From Deinococcus aetherius (GTDB taxonomy: Bacteria; Deinococcota; Deinococci; Deinococcales; Deinococcaceae): DNA of 64,000 nt. The DNA lies in contig NZ_AP026560.1 of assembly GCF_025997855.1 (NCBI RefSeq), positions 607,501 through 671,500 on the forward strand, given 5' to 3'. The stretch's first letter is position 1, and each line of letters opens with the position of its first letter. The position numbers and the translations under genes are program-made. Below are positions 21,799-38,086 of the stretch, piece after piece. The notes under the pieces are model-generated. The model did not search any database. It was not told the origin of the DNA and saw only the letters and a program-made list of their open reading frames with translations.

Positions 21799-22117
21799 AT
21801 GACGAAAGTCGAGGAGTTCGCCGATCTGTTGCTGTTGCAGCGGTGCCTGCTGCTCGAACTGGCTGACCTGACTTCGGCTCCCGGAGCACTGCCCTTGGCG
21901 AGAACTCAACCTCGGCCGCTCCGGCCAGTCCATCCGTTCGGCCCTGGAGCACGACCAGGCCAGCAACCGCCTCCTTCTGTTGTACAGCGACCTCCTGCCC
22001 CAGCTCCAAGACAGCGTCATCGCCATGAACAAGGATGTCCAGGACCTGCGCAAGCTGCTGGTCGACCTCGACCACGACGAGGAGAACAAGCCTCCCCAGC
22101 ATCGTTGGTTGAACTGA
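21799..22117 (+). pseudogene. Frameshifted small hypothetical gene
   Basis: The frame opens at ATG 21799 with a plausible helical start (TKVEEFADLLLLQRCLLLEL) but decays into Pro/Arg-rich sequence after about 25 codons. Another plus-strand frame then carries good coding sequence from about 21897 (LNLGRSGQSIRSALEHDQAS, then NRLLLLYSDLLPQLQDSVIA and RKLLVDLDHDEEN) to a TGA at 22115-22117. I infer one small gene with an indel near 21870-21900. The product would be about 105 residues and largely helical; I do not recognise it. Confidence 0.5.
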
Positions 22118-22129
22118 TGTCGACCCTGC

Positions 22130-22522
22130 TCACCGCAGAACACAGGCCCTGATGCCCTGGTAGTACCGTCCTCCAGTCTTGACCGTCAGCACCTCCATGT
22201 AGGACCGGTCCTTGGCGAGGTAGAGGTGTGCGCCCCCGGCTGGGGTCCGGACAAACCGGGTGATCGGCACCTCCAGCTTCTGGTAAAGCTCCACCAGGGA
22301 GGTGACGGCGAGGTCGGCGGCCAGCTTGGCTTGGGCGGCGGTGATGTTGGGCGGGGCGGGGTTGAGTTTGATCCCGTAGGTCTTGCAGCCCCGCCCGGTA
22401 AACGCCCGGGCGTTGGTGTCGATGACGGTGCGCTGGGCTGACGTGGCGGGGCTCATGTTGGGAAGGGTCTGAGCATGGGCTGGGCCAGCGAGCAGGGCGG
22501 CGAAAAGTGAGATTGTTCGCAT
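22130..22522 (-). CDS. Small exported protein of unknown function
   Basis: A 130-residue protein with a clear signal peptide (MRTISLFAALLAGPAHAQ, cleavage after AHA). The mature part has an alpha/beta pattern with two Cys residues (GCKTYGIKLNP and GIRACVLR) that could pair, and segments AQAKLAADLAVTSLVELYQK and LEVPITRFVRTPAGGAHLYL. The end RYYQGIRACVL follows a strand-like VLTVKTGG. I do not recognise a family. It lies inside the tRNA-bounded element and converges on the frameshifted gene ending at 22117. Confidence 0.65.
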   Translation of the reverse strand: MRTISLFAALLAGPAHAQTLPNMSPATSAQRTVIDTNARAFTGRGCKTYGIKLNPAPPNITAAQAKLAADLAVTSLVELYQKLEVPITRFVRTPAGGAHLYLAKDRSYMEVLTVKTGGRYYQGIRACVLR

Positions 22523-22653
22523 AACTCGGTCCAGCGTATTCGGCCAGCGTCCCGAGCGGCGCTCGACTTGTCTTGCGCCCCCCAGTGCTGCCCTGGGTCC
22601 CCCCCGGTGCGCGGCGCCCAGCTGATGTGCTCGGCCGCGACCCGGCGCTGCCC

Positions 22654-23121
22654 TCACCGGGCGACTGGCAGCCGGTTGTACTTCGCCCCCAGCCGGGCGA
22701 CCAACTCGTCCACAAGCGCCCCGGCTCGCCCGGTGAACCGGAACACCACCTGTGTCCGCAGTGGCGTTTGCGTCCCCGTCACGGTCACGTTCATCCGGTG
22801 CACGTCCGGCTCGCCCGTCGTCACGCGCGGGCTGCGCGCCTGGGCCGTGATCGTCCCGGTCGCCGCGTTGCTGACGACCGTCCACGGTCCCGACGCCTCC
22901 CGCTCCACGAAGTCGCCCCCCAGCGAGAGGCCCGGTCGGTAGCGAGGCACGCCGGGGTCCAGCCGGAGGGAGACGAGCACGTCGGTGAACACCTGCTCGG
23001 GCGGCGCCTCGTACGCCACGATGACGGTTTCCTCCCCGGGGGTGACGGGCTGGGTGACGGTGGTCGTCCTGGGAGCGCAGGCGGCCAGCAGGAGGGGAAG
23101 GGCGAGCATCAGCTTCTTCAT
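22654..23121 (-). CDS. Lipoprotein of unknown function
   Basis: A 155-residue lipoprotein. Residues 1-15 are a lipoprotein signal peptide with the lipobox LLAAC. The mature part has a Thr/Pro-rich linker, then a domain starting PPEQVFTDVLVSLRLD and ending in RTQVVFRFTGRAGALVDELV. AGGAGG lies 6 bases before the ATG. Such domains resemble small periplasmic alpha/beta proteins that sense or bind the envelope, but I cannot name a family. It lies upstream of, and on the same strand as, the exported protein at 22130-22522, 131 bases away. Confidence 0.75.
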   Translation of the reverse strand: MKKLMLALPLLLAACAPRTTTVTQPVTPGEETVIVAYEAPPEQVFTDVLVSLRLDPGVPRYRPGLSLGGDFVEREASGPWTVVSNAATGTITAQARSPRVTTGEPDVHRMNVTVTGTQTPLRTQVVFRFTGRAGALVDELVARLGAKYNRLPVAR

Positions 23122-23275
23122 GGGAGGCCTCCTGGCGACAGCCCGTGAGGATGGAGGGGGTCGCCTGGGTGTCAGGTGAGGAGTGTTGCCAGCCTACTGC
23201 ACGACGCTCGCGCGCCGGTACATTGCTGCCCTCACGGCGAGCGGGAGGTGACCCACGGCCCGCCCCCTGGGACGC

Positions 23276-23500
23276 ATGGCCGGTAGATGCCGCTGTGCCC
23301 ATGAGGAACGGGCGCAGCAGACCGTCGCAGAACGTATGAGGGCCCAGGGCGTTAGGCAAGCGAACCTCGGCGAGCTGGTCGGCAGAGCGCAGCCGAATGT
23401 GCAGCGGCTGTCGGTAGGCCGGGTCGGAATTGTGCCGGAAAGCTCAGCGGGTCCTCAACGCCCTGGGGAACTGATCGCCGTGCTCGGGAAGGAAGGCTGA
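23276..23500 (+). pseudogene. Remnant of an HTH (XRE-type) regulator
   Basis: The frame contains MRAQGVRQANLGELVGRAQP followed by NVQRLSVGRVGIVPES, which reads like an XRE-type helix-turn-helix (recognition helix around GRAQPNVQRL). After VPES the expected helix appears only in a shifted frame (QRVLNALG), and the sequence then returns to the first frame and ends at 23498-23500. Two compensating indels are likely. No clear start codon or ribosome site is visible. It is probably the decayed control gene of the element. Confidence 0.5.
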
Positions 23501-23605
23501 ACCCTCGATGTGTACCGGCATGTCCTGAACAACGAACGCCGGGCCCTGGTGGTCGCTCTGTTCGAGAGGGCGCCGCCTCCCTGGAAGGCTCGGCCCAGGG
23601 TGGTG
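23501..23605 (+). pseudogene. C-terminal remnant of a tyrosine recombinase (integrase)
   Basis: Just after the HTH remnant, the plus strand reads TLDVYRHVLNNERRALVVAL followed by FERAPPP. This matches the end of phage-type integrases, where the Tyr of the TLDxYxHV motif is the DNA-cleaving nucleophile. The body of the gene with the Arg-His-Arg box is missing, so it cannot be active. It lies about 100 bases from the 3' end of tRNA-Trp, the normal place for an integrase gene beside its own attachment site. Confidence 0.7.
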
Positions 23606-23675
23606 AATCGAACCCATTCCACAGCTCCTGCACCCGAGGGCCGGAACTGGCGCGATCAGGGGGTTCAAGAATGCG

Positions 23676-23702
23676 AAACTCCCGCTCAGCACGGGAGTTT
23701 TT
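23676..23702. terminator. Terminator of tRNA-Trp
   Basis: AAACTCCCG at 23676-23684 pairs with CGGGAGTTT at 23692-23700, with a 7-base loop. A T-run follows on the plus strand and a TTT on the minus strand. On the minus strand it lies just past the tRNA-Trp 3' end. Confidence 0.75.
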
Positions 23703-23703
23703 C

Positions 23704-23780
<77 letters not shown>

Positions 23781-24119
23781 AGCACGCCGCTTGGGAGGTG
23801 ACCCCGCACGCGAGCCCGGGCAGCATAGCAAAGCCCCCGGGAGCACGCAAGGGTAGCGAGAACGCCCGGGGGCGGGTTTACGAGCCCGTTTGAAAAGGGT
23901 CCTCATCGTCGGTGGAGTGCGCCGGGAGGTCGTCTGCGTTGCCCCCTCTGCTGCGTAGCTCCGCGAGTCTCGCGGTGCGAGCTGTACCCGTCCCCCGCGA
24001 GGGGGAGGAGCAACCATCTCGTCTTCATCATGTCGGTGAGAAGCCGGGTCCGACTCTTAAAACACGCTCTAAAAGGTCGGCTGGCCGGGGCCTCCTTCAC
24101 CCGGGGAGGCTCTTTGCCC
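23781..24119. other. Intergenic gap with one palindromic repeat
   Basis: No gene is visible in these 339 bases. A C/G-rich palindrome at about 23989-24013 (CCCCCGCGAGGGGG, then AGGAGCAA) belongs to the dispersed family described separately. A weak GCCTCC/GGAGGC hairpin near 24091-24110 could act as a terminator for the small membrane protein gene ending at 24120. Confidence 0.5.
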
Positions 24120-24341
24120 TCAGATCAGCCCCCCGCCCAGCATCAGCCGCAGCGCCCCCAGGAGGGCCACGACTGCGCTGAGGGTCAGGGCCCCCCGGTC
24201 ACGGGCGAGGGCGCCGAAGATCAGCCCCAGCACGGCGGGCGGCAACACGAAGAGCCAGTTCAGCCACCCGAAGAAGGGCAGCAGCCCCAGCAGCAGCCCG
24301 AGCGCGGCGAGGATGCCGAAGATCAGGGACAGAGTTCTCAT
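24120..24341 (-). CDS. Small membrane protein
   Basis: A 73-residue, almost entirely hydrophobic protein with two to three membrane spans (LSLIFGILAALGLLLGLLPF, then LFVLPPAVLGLIFGALA, then ALTLSAVVALLGALRLML). Between the second and third spans is a short charged loop ARDRGA. The ATG at 24341 has GGAGG just before it. The pattern fits DUF4190-like small proteins, but I cannot assign a function. Confidence 0.7.
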   Translation of the reverse strand: MRTLSLIFGILAALGLLLGLLPFFGWLNWLFVLPPAVLGLIFGALARDRGALTLSAVVALLGALRLMLGGGLI

Positions 24342-24435
24342 GCCTCCAGTACGGTGAAGGCCGCCTCGAGGTTGCGTGTGGCAACTGCGTTCCTCCACCA
24401 CCCCGGCGGGGAGGCGGGGAGCTAGGCTGCCCCCC

Positions 24436-25098
24436 GTGCCCCCCAAGACCTCCCCTCTTCCCGACGGTGCCTATGAACGCGCCCCGCTCGTGCTCTCGGC
24501 GCTGGAGGCCCTGTACCCGGACGCCCGCACCGAACTCGTCTTCCGCACTCCCTTCGAGCTGCTCGTCGCCACTGTCCTGAGCGCCCAGGCGACCGACGTG
24601 AGCGTCAATGCCGCCACACCCGCGCTGTTCGCCCGTTACCCCGACGCCCACGCGATGAGCGGGGCCAGCCCCGAAGACCTCGAACCCCTGATCCGCGCCA
24701 TCGGCCTGTCGCGGGCCAAGGCGCGCAACCTCGCGGCCCTCGCCCGGCTCCTCGTCGAGCGGCACGGCGGCGAGGTGCCGAACGACTTCGAGGCGGTCGT
24801 CGCCCTGCCCGGTGCCGGGCGCAAAACCGTCAACGTGGTCCTGAGCAACGCCTACGGCTATCCCGCCATCGCCGTGGACACCCACGTGGGCCGCCTCGCC
24901 CGCAGGCTCGGCCTGAGCGCGCACACCAATCCCGACCGGGTGGAGGCCGACCTGGGGCAGCTCTTCCCCCGGGAGCGCTGGGTCTTCTTGCACCACGCCC
25001 TGATCCTGCACGGGCGCCGCGTCTGTGTGGCCCGCCGCCCGCGTTGCGCCGAGTGCGCGATGCTCGCCTTCTGTCCGCAGATCGGGGTGGAGGCGTGA
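24436..25098 (+). CDS. nth: Endonuclease III
   Basis: A 220-residue DNA glycosylase/AP lyase of base excision repair that removes oxidised pyrimidines. It has FELLVATVLSAQATDVSVN, the helix-hairpin-helix LPGAGRKTVNVVLSNA with the catalytic Lys, VDTHVGRLARRLG with the catalytic Asp, and the C-terminal 4Fe-4S ligands in CVARRPRCAECAMLAFC (C-x6-C-x2-C-x5-C). All key residues are present. The GTG at 24436 follows a TAGGCT box by 7 bases, so the transcript is leaderless. The MFS gene follows 16 bases after its stop. Confidence 0.96.
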   Translation: MPPKTSPLPDGAYERAPLVLSALEALYPDARTELVFRTPFELLVATVLSAQATDVSVNAATPALFARYPDAHAMSGASPEDLEPLIRAIGLSRAKARNLAALARLLVERHGGEVPNDFEAVVALPGAGRKTVNVVLSNAYGYPAIAVDTHVGRLARRLGLSAHTNPDRVEADLGQLFPRERWVFLHHALILHGRRVCVARRPRCAECAMLAFCPQIGVEA

Positions 25099-25114
25099 GG
25101 AGCAGAGGGCTGGC

Positions 25115-26182
<1,068 letters not shown>

Positions 26183-26272
26183 GAGGATATGGTCAGGGGA
26201 CCCCCGTTCCCGGGGCACTTCCTGAAGGTGCTCCCGGCGCCCGGCGCGTCAGGCGGGGGTACACTGGCCCCG

Positions 26273-26989
<717 letters not shown>

Positions 26990-27185
26990 GGCGACGAGGG
27001 GGAAGGGGCGCTGGCCGCCTTGGCAGTTCCCCACGTGCTGAGAGGAGGGTCGGAGGCAGGCATCCGGACCTCATCCGGGGTCGGTCCCCTTTCTGCGGGA
27101 ATTCCCCTTGCAGGCACGGCCCGGGAGTGGTGTGCTGAGGTGGCCTCGGATGCGCGTCGCACTATCTCACCCCAGGGTGCGCTAT
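26990..27185. other. Intergenic region upstream of the nrdJ promoter
   Basis: No gene is visible. I looked for the conserved boxes of a cobalamin riboswitch, which would suit a B12-dependent enzyme, and did not find them here or in the leader down to 27356. Confidence 0.4.
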
Positions 27186-27250
27186 CTGGTACACCAAATC
27201 GAGTACAGGTACAAGACATTGTACCCTCCGCCTGATGGTGGTACAGTCAA
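27186..27250 (+). promoter_or_regulatory. nrdJ promoter with GTACA palindrome
   Basis: TTGTAC at 27219-27224 and TACAGT at 27242-27247, 17 bases apart, form a good -35/-10 pair. A perfect inverted repeat, GGTACAA at 27208-27214 and TTGTACC at 27219-27225 (4-base spacer), covers the -35. Extra GTACA half-sites lie at 27189, 27203 and 27241. A repressor binding the palindrome would block the polymerase. The motif is not the NrdR box I know. The leader is then ~100 bases with a GAGGAG ribosome site before the ATG at 27357. Confidence 0.5.
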
Positions 27251-27356
27251 CCATCTGTGAGCGGCCCCTCTGACCGGGCCACCTCGTCCGCCCCGCACCG
27301 CCCCTTCCCGGGGAGGTGAGGTCTTCTGCTGTCCCTTTTCCCGAGGAGCCCTGCCC

Positions 27357-33158
<5,802 letters not shown>

Positions 33159-33290
33159 AGGATTATGGTTACTATTGGAGTTTATGGTGTTACCTCGATC
33201 TGAACTTACATCTGTAAATTCTTTCAGTGTAACCAATATATATCTTTTGGGCTACAGAATATTGAAGATTTTTTCTTAACACAAACATCT
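33159..33290. other. AT-rich gap after nrdJ
   Basis: Composition drops sharply right after the nrdJ stop and marks the left edge of the accessory block. The frame of the following gene is open back to 33204 but has no ATG or GTG. No ribosome site or promoter is obvious. Confidence 0.4.
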
Positions 33291-34544
33291 TTGGAAGATT
33301 ATCAGAATCTATTGGATTCAATTTCTCTTGAGACGCTTGGAGGTGATGTATCTTCCCTACTTGTACGCGATCCGAGTGCAAAATATACGCAGGACGTGTC
33401 TATGCTGTACAAATTTGCTGGTTACTTACAAGACTCTCCTGAATATACCAACGTAAGACTGGTTCGGGAGAGGTCTCCGATAGGTCTACCTTGGACGTTG
33501 AGGTACACCCACGTTAAGTATCGAACCGACGTTGTTTTCGATGGAGTAATGTTTGTATCAAGGCGTCTTGCTGCGGTGGGCGAAATGCCAGTAGAAGCAT
33601 ATTTGCAGTATGCCGAGCATGGAGGATCAATTCACCATAATTCAGTGGAGTTCCCAAATCTAAACGATACTGACTTTTCCTTGTTAGAGTTGAGATGTTC
33701 CGCTAGAACAGATTGGAAATATTGCACTCAGTCAGCTGATCTGTCGGCTTTAGTCAAAGTCTTAAAGCCAAACTTTCAGCAGCATGAACTGGTGTTGAGA
33801 AAAAATATTGTTGACCACCGTGTAATACGAGTCGTTCAACCTACAGGAGAAGGTTCCTCTGGGGAAGAGTTTGAGGTATACGTCGGCGCAGTTGATCAAG
33901 TCGAGGATTCAAACTCGCACCAGTCAGAGCTGCTCAGGTCGTTGAGTCAAATACAGGAGTCCGTTCAGGGCAGCAGTAGAAGAATTTCGAGAGAGTTGCG
34001 CAAAATAACATACTTGCCTGCGCCCTTGCCTGTTTTTAAGGACCTTGGAATCCTGAAGCCAAGTAGTTGGAAGGGAACTCTACATCATTGGTCTCTACTT
34101 CATAGGAATCTGGAGTTATCAATCAAGTTAGATCAAACTTCTCGACTTACTCATCAAATGTTAGACTGTTATATAAGAATAGGAAAAAACAACGCATCCT
34201 ATAGGACTCTACAATCACCATTTCGTTTGATCGATGTTTCTGTTAAGTTTGGTAGATACTCGACTATACCCTCTCTTCCGTTTGAAATTGATGATGGAGC
34301 GCAAGTGAGGGTCTACCTACCAAAAGAAGATAATTTTGGTATTGGCAAATTGTCAGAGGACATTTCGAGATATAACAATGACCTAATAACATACAATAAA
34401 GAAACTTTAGAGATCATAAAGAATCTGACGGTAACCGCACAATCTGTGGTTACCACAGTAGGATTGGCTGTTGCAATTATAGCCCTATTGGTGTCGGCGG
34501 TCATATCTGTACTGGCCGCCCTCATCCCCCTAATCTTCGGTTGA
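33291..34544 (+). CDS. AT-rich membrane-anchored protein of unknown function
   Basis: A 417-residue protein I cannot assign. Most of it looks like a soluble, beta-rich cytoplasmic region (SPIGLPWTLRYTHVKYRTDV, HRVIRVVQPTGEGSSGEEFE). A helical segment follows around residues 205-240 (SELLRSLSQIQESVQGSSRR). Near the C-terminus comes a coiled coil (LSEDISRYNNDLITYNKETL), then a long hydrophobic tail (SVVTTVGLAVAIIALLVSAV, ISVLAALIPLIFG) for one or two membrane spans. DNA is far poorer in GC than the genome: 34141-34200 has 20 G/C of 60. The start is uncertain: TTG at 33291 is the first candidate and has no ribosome site, so the N-terminus may be lost. Its place beside an IS and a toxin-antitoxin pair suggests recent transfer. 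Confidence 0.7.
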   Translation: MEDYQNLLDSISLETLGGDVSSLLVRDPSAKYTQDVSMLYKFAGYLQDSPEYTNVRLVRERSPIGLPWTLRYTHVKYRTDVVFDGVMFVSRRLAAVGEMPVEAYLQYAEHGGSIHHNSVEFPNLNDTDFSLLELRCSARTDWKYCTQSADLSALVKVLKPNFQQHELVLRKNIVDHRVIRVVQPTGEGSSGEEFEVYVGAVDQVEDSNSHQSELLRSLSQIQESVQGSSRRISRELRKITYLPAPLPVFKDLGILKPSSWKGTLHHWSLLHRNLELSIKLDQTSRLTHQMLDCYIRIGKNNASYRTLQSPFRLIDVSVKFGRYSTIPSLPFEIDDGAQVRVYLPKEDNFGIGKLSEDISRYNNDLITYNKETLEIIKNLTVTAQSVVTTVGLAVAIIALLVSAVISVLAALIPLIFG

Positions 34545-34573
34545 AGATAAAACTTTTATCTCAAATACTCGTA

Positions 34574-35450
<877 letters not shown>

Positions 35451-35565
35451 TCGTAAATTGTGAGTCCGGGCGGCCGCAGGTGACCTTCCGAATGGTAGGC
35501 ATCATCCCCTGAAATTTTACACCTATCGTATCTCCCGCCCGGACCCTTCCCCCCGTTTTGCCCCC

Positions 35566-35700
35566 TCAATCCTGACTCGTGATGAACGGCAGGTTGTGGT
35601 CGAATTGGGCGCGGTCGAGGCCGTAGCCGTAGACGAAGGCGTCGGGGATGGTGAAGCCCAGGTACTCGACGGGCACCTCGACCTTGCGGCTGGTGGGGCT
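35566..35700 (-). pseudogene. 3' remnant of a hypoxanthine phosphoribosyltransferase gene
   Basis: The minus strand encodes [20 protein letters not shown], then [20 protein letters not shown], almost the same as the end of the intact hpt at 40229-40756. At DNA level about 125 bases match with roughly five differences. The frame stays open up to 35772, but the part above ~35700 is only weakly similar and lacks the PRPP-binding loop. This is a non-functional fragment. Confidence 0.85.
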
Positions 35701-35794
35701 GGAACTGCCCTCGCGCCGGGTGGGGAAGACCTTCACGCTGAACCCAGACGGGCCGCCGACCAGAAGAAGCACGTGAAAGGCGGGCTTCCCGACT

Positions 35795-36229
35795 TCATTC
35801 CTCTGGACGGAGATCAGCGCCGAGGACGCCCAGATGTGCGTCGAAGGTCAGGACCTGGGCCCCGTCGCTCCGGCTCATGGCGGCGAGCAGCGCGTCGGTC
35901 AGGGTGGCCCTGAGGTCGCCGTGTTCCTCCAGCAGGTCGAGGGCGGCGGCAAACTGTTCGGGCGTGGGGTGGGCGAGGGGAAAGCGGGCCAGGACGGCGC
36001 GCAGTTCCCGCAACGCGGCAGCCGGATCGCTGGGCTTTCGGTACAGACGAAGGCGGTGAAGTTCCAGGGCCACGGGCGCCGGGACACGCACGCTCGCCCC
36101 CGGCAGCGCGGCGAGCGCCGTGAAGGCACGCACGGCCCGGACGTGGTGCTCGTCCCCACGCGCGCCCAGGGCGTACAGTGGGCCGGTGTCCAGGTAGATT
36201 AGGCGAGGGGCGGGGCGCCGTGCACTCAA
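35795..36229 (-). CDS. PIN-domain toxin (VapC-like)
   Basis: A 144-residue PIN-domain ribonuclease. Conserved acidic positions are in [13 protein letters not shown] (first Asp), [10 protein letters not shown], the helix [11 protein letters not shown], and [13 protein letters not shown] (final Asp). PIN toxins usually cut tRNA or rRNA. The gene overlaps the upstream HTH gene by 4 bases (ATGA), the usual toxin-antitoxin coupling. It sits between remnants of hpt and gfh1 in an accessory block. Confidence 0.82.
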   Translation of the reverse strand: MSARRPAPRLIYLDTGPLYALGARGDEHHVRAVRAFTALAALPGASVRVPAPVALELHRLRLYRKPSDPAAALRELRAVLARFPLAHPTPEQFAAALDLLEEHGDLRATLTDALLAAMSRSDGAQVLTFDAHLGVLGADLRPEE

Positions 36230-36606
36230 CGTGGCCCGCTTTCACGGCGAAGGTCTTCCTCAAGGGCGGCGTTCAGGTACTCGTCGTGCCGGGCGCTGAT
36301 GTCGCCAGGCCCGTCCTCCTCGCCGAACAGGCCGATCAGGTCACGGTAACCGCGTGGATCGCCGGGGGTGACGGGAATGCCGGGCCGAAGTTCCAGCACG
36401 TCGCCCAGGGTCACGGGCCGTCCGGTCTCCGCCTCGACGGCGGCCATAACGGCGGCCAGCACGTTCAGATCGACCCGGACGCGGCCAGGCTCGGGGTGCG
36501 CCAGGGCGTAGACCGTGTTGCGCGCCAGCCCGTGCCGTTGGGCGAGGCGATTTGGGGTCACCTTCCGTTCGTTCAACAACTCCCCGAACTTCAGCCGAAT
36601 CTCCAT
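36226..36606 (-). CDS. HTH-domain antitoxin partner of the PIN protein
   Basis: A 126-residue protein with an XRE-type helix-turn-helix at the N-terminus (FGELLNERKVTPNRLAQRHG, then LARNTVYALAHP). It has an acidic C-terminal tail with GLFGEEDGPGDISARHDEYL that could neutralise the toxin. TATACT at 36613-36618, 6 bases before the ATG, gives a leaderless transcript, and a second TACACT lies just upstream. The HTH protein probably represses this promoter. Confidence 0.82.
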   Translation of the reverse strand: MEIRLKFGELLNERKVTPNRLAQRHGLARNTVYALAHPEPGRVRVDLNVLAAVMAAVEAETGRPVTLGDVLELRPGIPVTPGDPRGYRDLIGLFGEEDGPGDISARHDEYLNAALEEDLRRESGPR

Positions 36607-36680
36607 ATCCCGAGTATAGAGTGTACCGGGTAGTCATGATAGGCGGGCTTCCCTGCCCAGTTTCGACACCCGCCTCCGCC

Positions 36681-36838
36681 TTAACTAAGCTCCCACGCCC
36701 GCCCCCTCCACCTCACCCCTGAAGGCTTACAGCGTCTCCAACGCACGTTGACGCATGAGTACGCCCGGCTGGACGCGGCCCGGCGCGTGGTGCAGGATCA
36801 GATGGAGGCGGGCAGGCAGGAGAACCGGGGCTCAAGAC
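36681..36838 (+). pseudogene. 5' remnant of a gfh1 (Gre-family) gene
   Basis: These ~155 bases match the promoter and first ~45 codons of the intact gfh1 at 39688. They encode LTPEGLQRLQRTLTHEYARL with ARRVVQDQMEAG in the matching frame. The start codon is ACG (36695-36697) instead of ATG, and the copy is cut off at about 36838 by the Bax1-like gene. Many substitutions separate the two copies. Confidence 0.8.
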
Positions 36839-36841
36839 CTC

Positions 36842-38086
36842 TCACGCCGACGCCGAGTCCCCCACCATCCGCTCGGCCACCGCCAGCACGTCCTTCGGTG
36901 GCAGCACGCCCTTGAACCACACCAATCTCTCGTCGAAGTCGCTGGGGTCCACGCCCGCGCGTTCCAAGTTCAGCCGCTCGGACACGCAGACGATCACGTC
37001 ACCTCGCCCCGACTTCCGCAGCAGCTCGAACTTCTTGCGCAGGTACTCGGGGCGCCAGTAGCCCACGATCTCCACGAGGACGCTGCGGCCCGACGGGTGG
37101 ACGAGGCGGAAGTCCGGCACGATCACGCCCCCGGGCACCGGCACGAGGTCCACCTCCCGCTCCAGGGTCCAGGCCGCACCCAGCTTGCCGAAGCGGTCGC
37201 TGAAGCCCGACTCTAGGGCGCTGTCGTGCTCCTCGGGCGGCTTGTAGTGGCTCACGTAGCCGTCCTCGCTCGTCAGCTCGAACAGCCACTCGTCATCCCC
37301 GGGGTCCACCCAGGCGAGGTCCTTGCGGGGCTTGAGGGTGGCGGTCAGGTCCCACTTGGTCACGTGCAGCAGGGCGGGGAGGAACTTCGCCATCGCCAGG
37401 CCGTAGCGGGTCGTGCCCCCGAAGAGGGACGTGGGCCCGTCCATCGTCAGGGTGAAGCCGTAGTCCGCGTCCCCCTCGACCGTGACCATCAGGCCGAAGA
37501 GTTTCGTGTACTTCAGCAGTTGCTTGTACCGGGCGGGCTCGTTGCGCCGGGCGGTGATGACGAGGCTGTAGGCGCGGTAGAGCATCCCCTGGGCCTGGGC
37601 GAGGTTGAAGCGCTCCAGCAATTCCTTGGGCTCCGGCGGGTCGAAGGCCACCAGCCGCTGCTGGTCCGGCAGGTCCGCGTACAGGAGGTCGGCCAGATCC
37701 TCCGGGGTCAGACTCCGCTCCCCCGACAGAGCGGCGGCGGCCTGCTCCAGCACGTCGGCCCGGCGGTGGCGGCTCGGCGGGTGGGCCTGGGCGAGTTCGA
37801 AGACCTTCGCCCGCACCGTCCCTGGCTCCACGTCGCCCCCGGCCTCGAAGGTGGCCGCCCCGTTCGCCAGCAGGTGCTCCATCCCGCGAATGACCTTGAA
37901 GTCCGCCCGGCCCGCCTCCAGGGTTTTCAAATCCTCCTCCACGTCCGCCCGGCGCTTCCCGAGGTTCGTCTCGAAGAGGTGGATGACCGACTCGGCCAGC
38001 CCCAGGTTGTTCGTGTGGGGCTTCAGGCGCTTGGGTTCGACCAGCCCCGCCTTGACCCGGAACATCAGGAGTTCAGTCGGAAGCAT
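36842..38086 (-). CDS. Bax1-like (DUF790) nuclease, partner of XPB
   Basis: A 414-residue protein of the DUF790 family, whose archaeal members (Bax1) are nucleases that bind and act with the XPB helicase. The N-terminus has LLMFRVKAGLVEPKRLKPHT. The middle has LGLAESVIHLFETNLGKRRA and RFNLAQAQGMLYRAYSLVIT. The C-terminal nuclease part has VIVPDFRLVHPSGRSVLVEI followed by VGYWRPEYLRKK, an arrangement of Asp, Glu and Lys like a PD-(D/E)xK site. The start lies within the end of the XPB gene (14-bp overlap), so the two are coupled. It probably cuts near DNA bubbles opened by XPB in nucleotide excision repair. Confidence 0.88.
   Translation of the reverse strand: MLPTELLMFRVKAGLVEPKRLKPHTNNLGLAESVIHLFETNLGKRRADVEEDLKTLEAGRADFKVIRGMEHLLANGAATFEAGGDVEPGTVRAKVFELAQAHPPSRHRRADVLEQAAAALSGERSLTPEDLADLLYADLPDQQRLVAFDPPEPKELLERFNLAQAQGMLYRAYSLVITARRNEPARYKQLLKYTKLFGLMVTVEGDADYGFTLTMDGPTSLFGGTTRYGLAMAKFLPALLHVTKWDLTATLKPRKDLAWVDPGDDEWLFELTSEDGYVSHYKPPEEHDSALESGFSDRFGKLGAAWTLEREVDLVPVPGGVIVPDFRLVHPSGRSVLVEIVGYWRPEYLRKKFELLRKSGRGDVIVCVSERLNLERAGVDPSDFDERLVWFKGVLPPKDVLAVAERMVGDSASA

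Noticed and set aside
21380..22143. Minus-strand open frames in the left part of the element
   Set aside because: The plus strand carries better coding sequence in the right part, and the minus frames show Arg/Ser/Trp-rich shadow composition.
26990..27356. Possible cobalamin riboswitch upstream of the B12-dependent reductase
   Set aside because: I looked for the conserved B12-box and core pairs and did not find them; the region has a protein-operator-like palindrome instead.
33165..33203. Short frame starting ATG at 33165 in phase with the AT-rich gene
   Set aside because: It stops after 12 codons at 33201-33203. It could be a lost N-terminus behind a nonsense mutation, but nothing supports that over chance.
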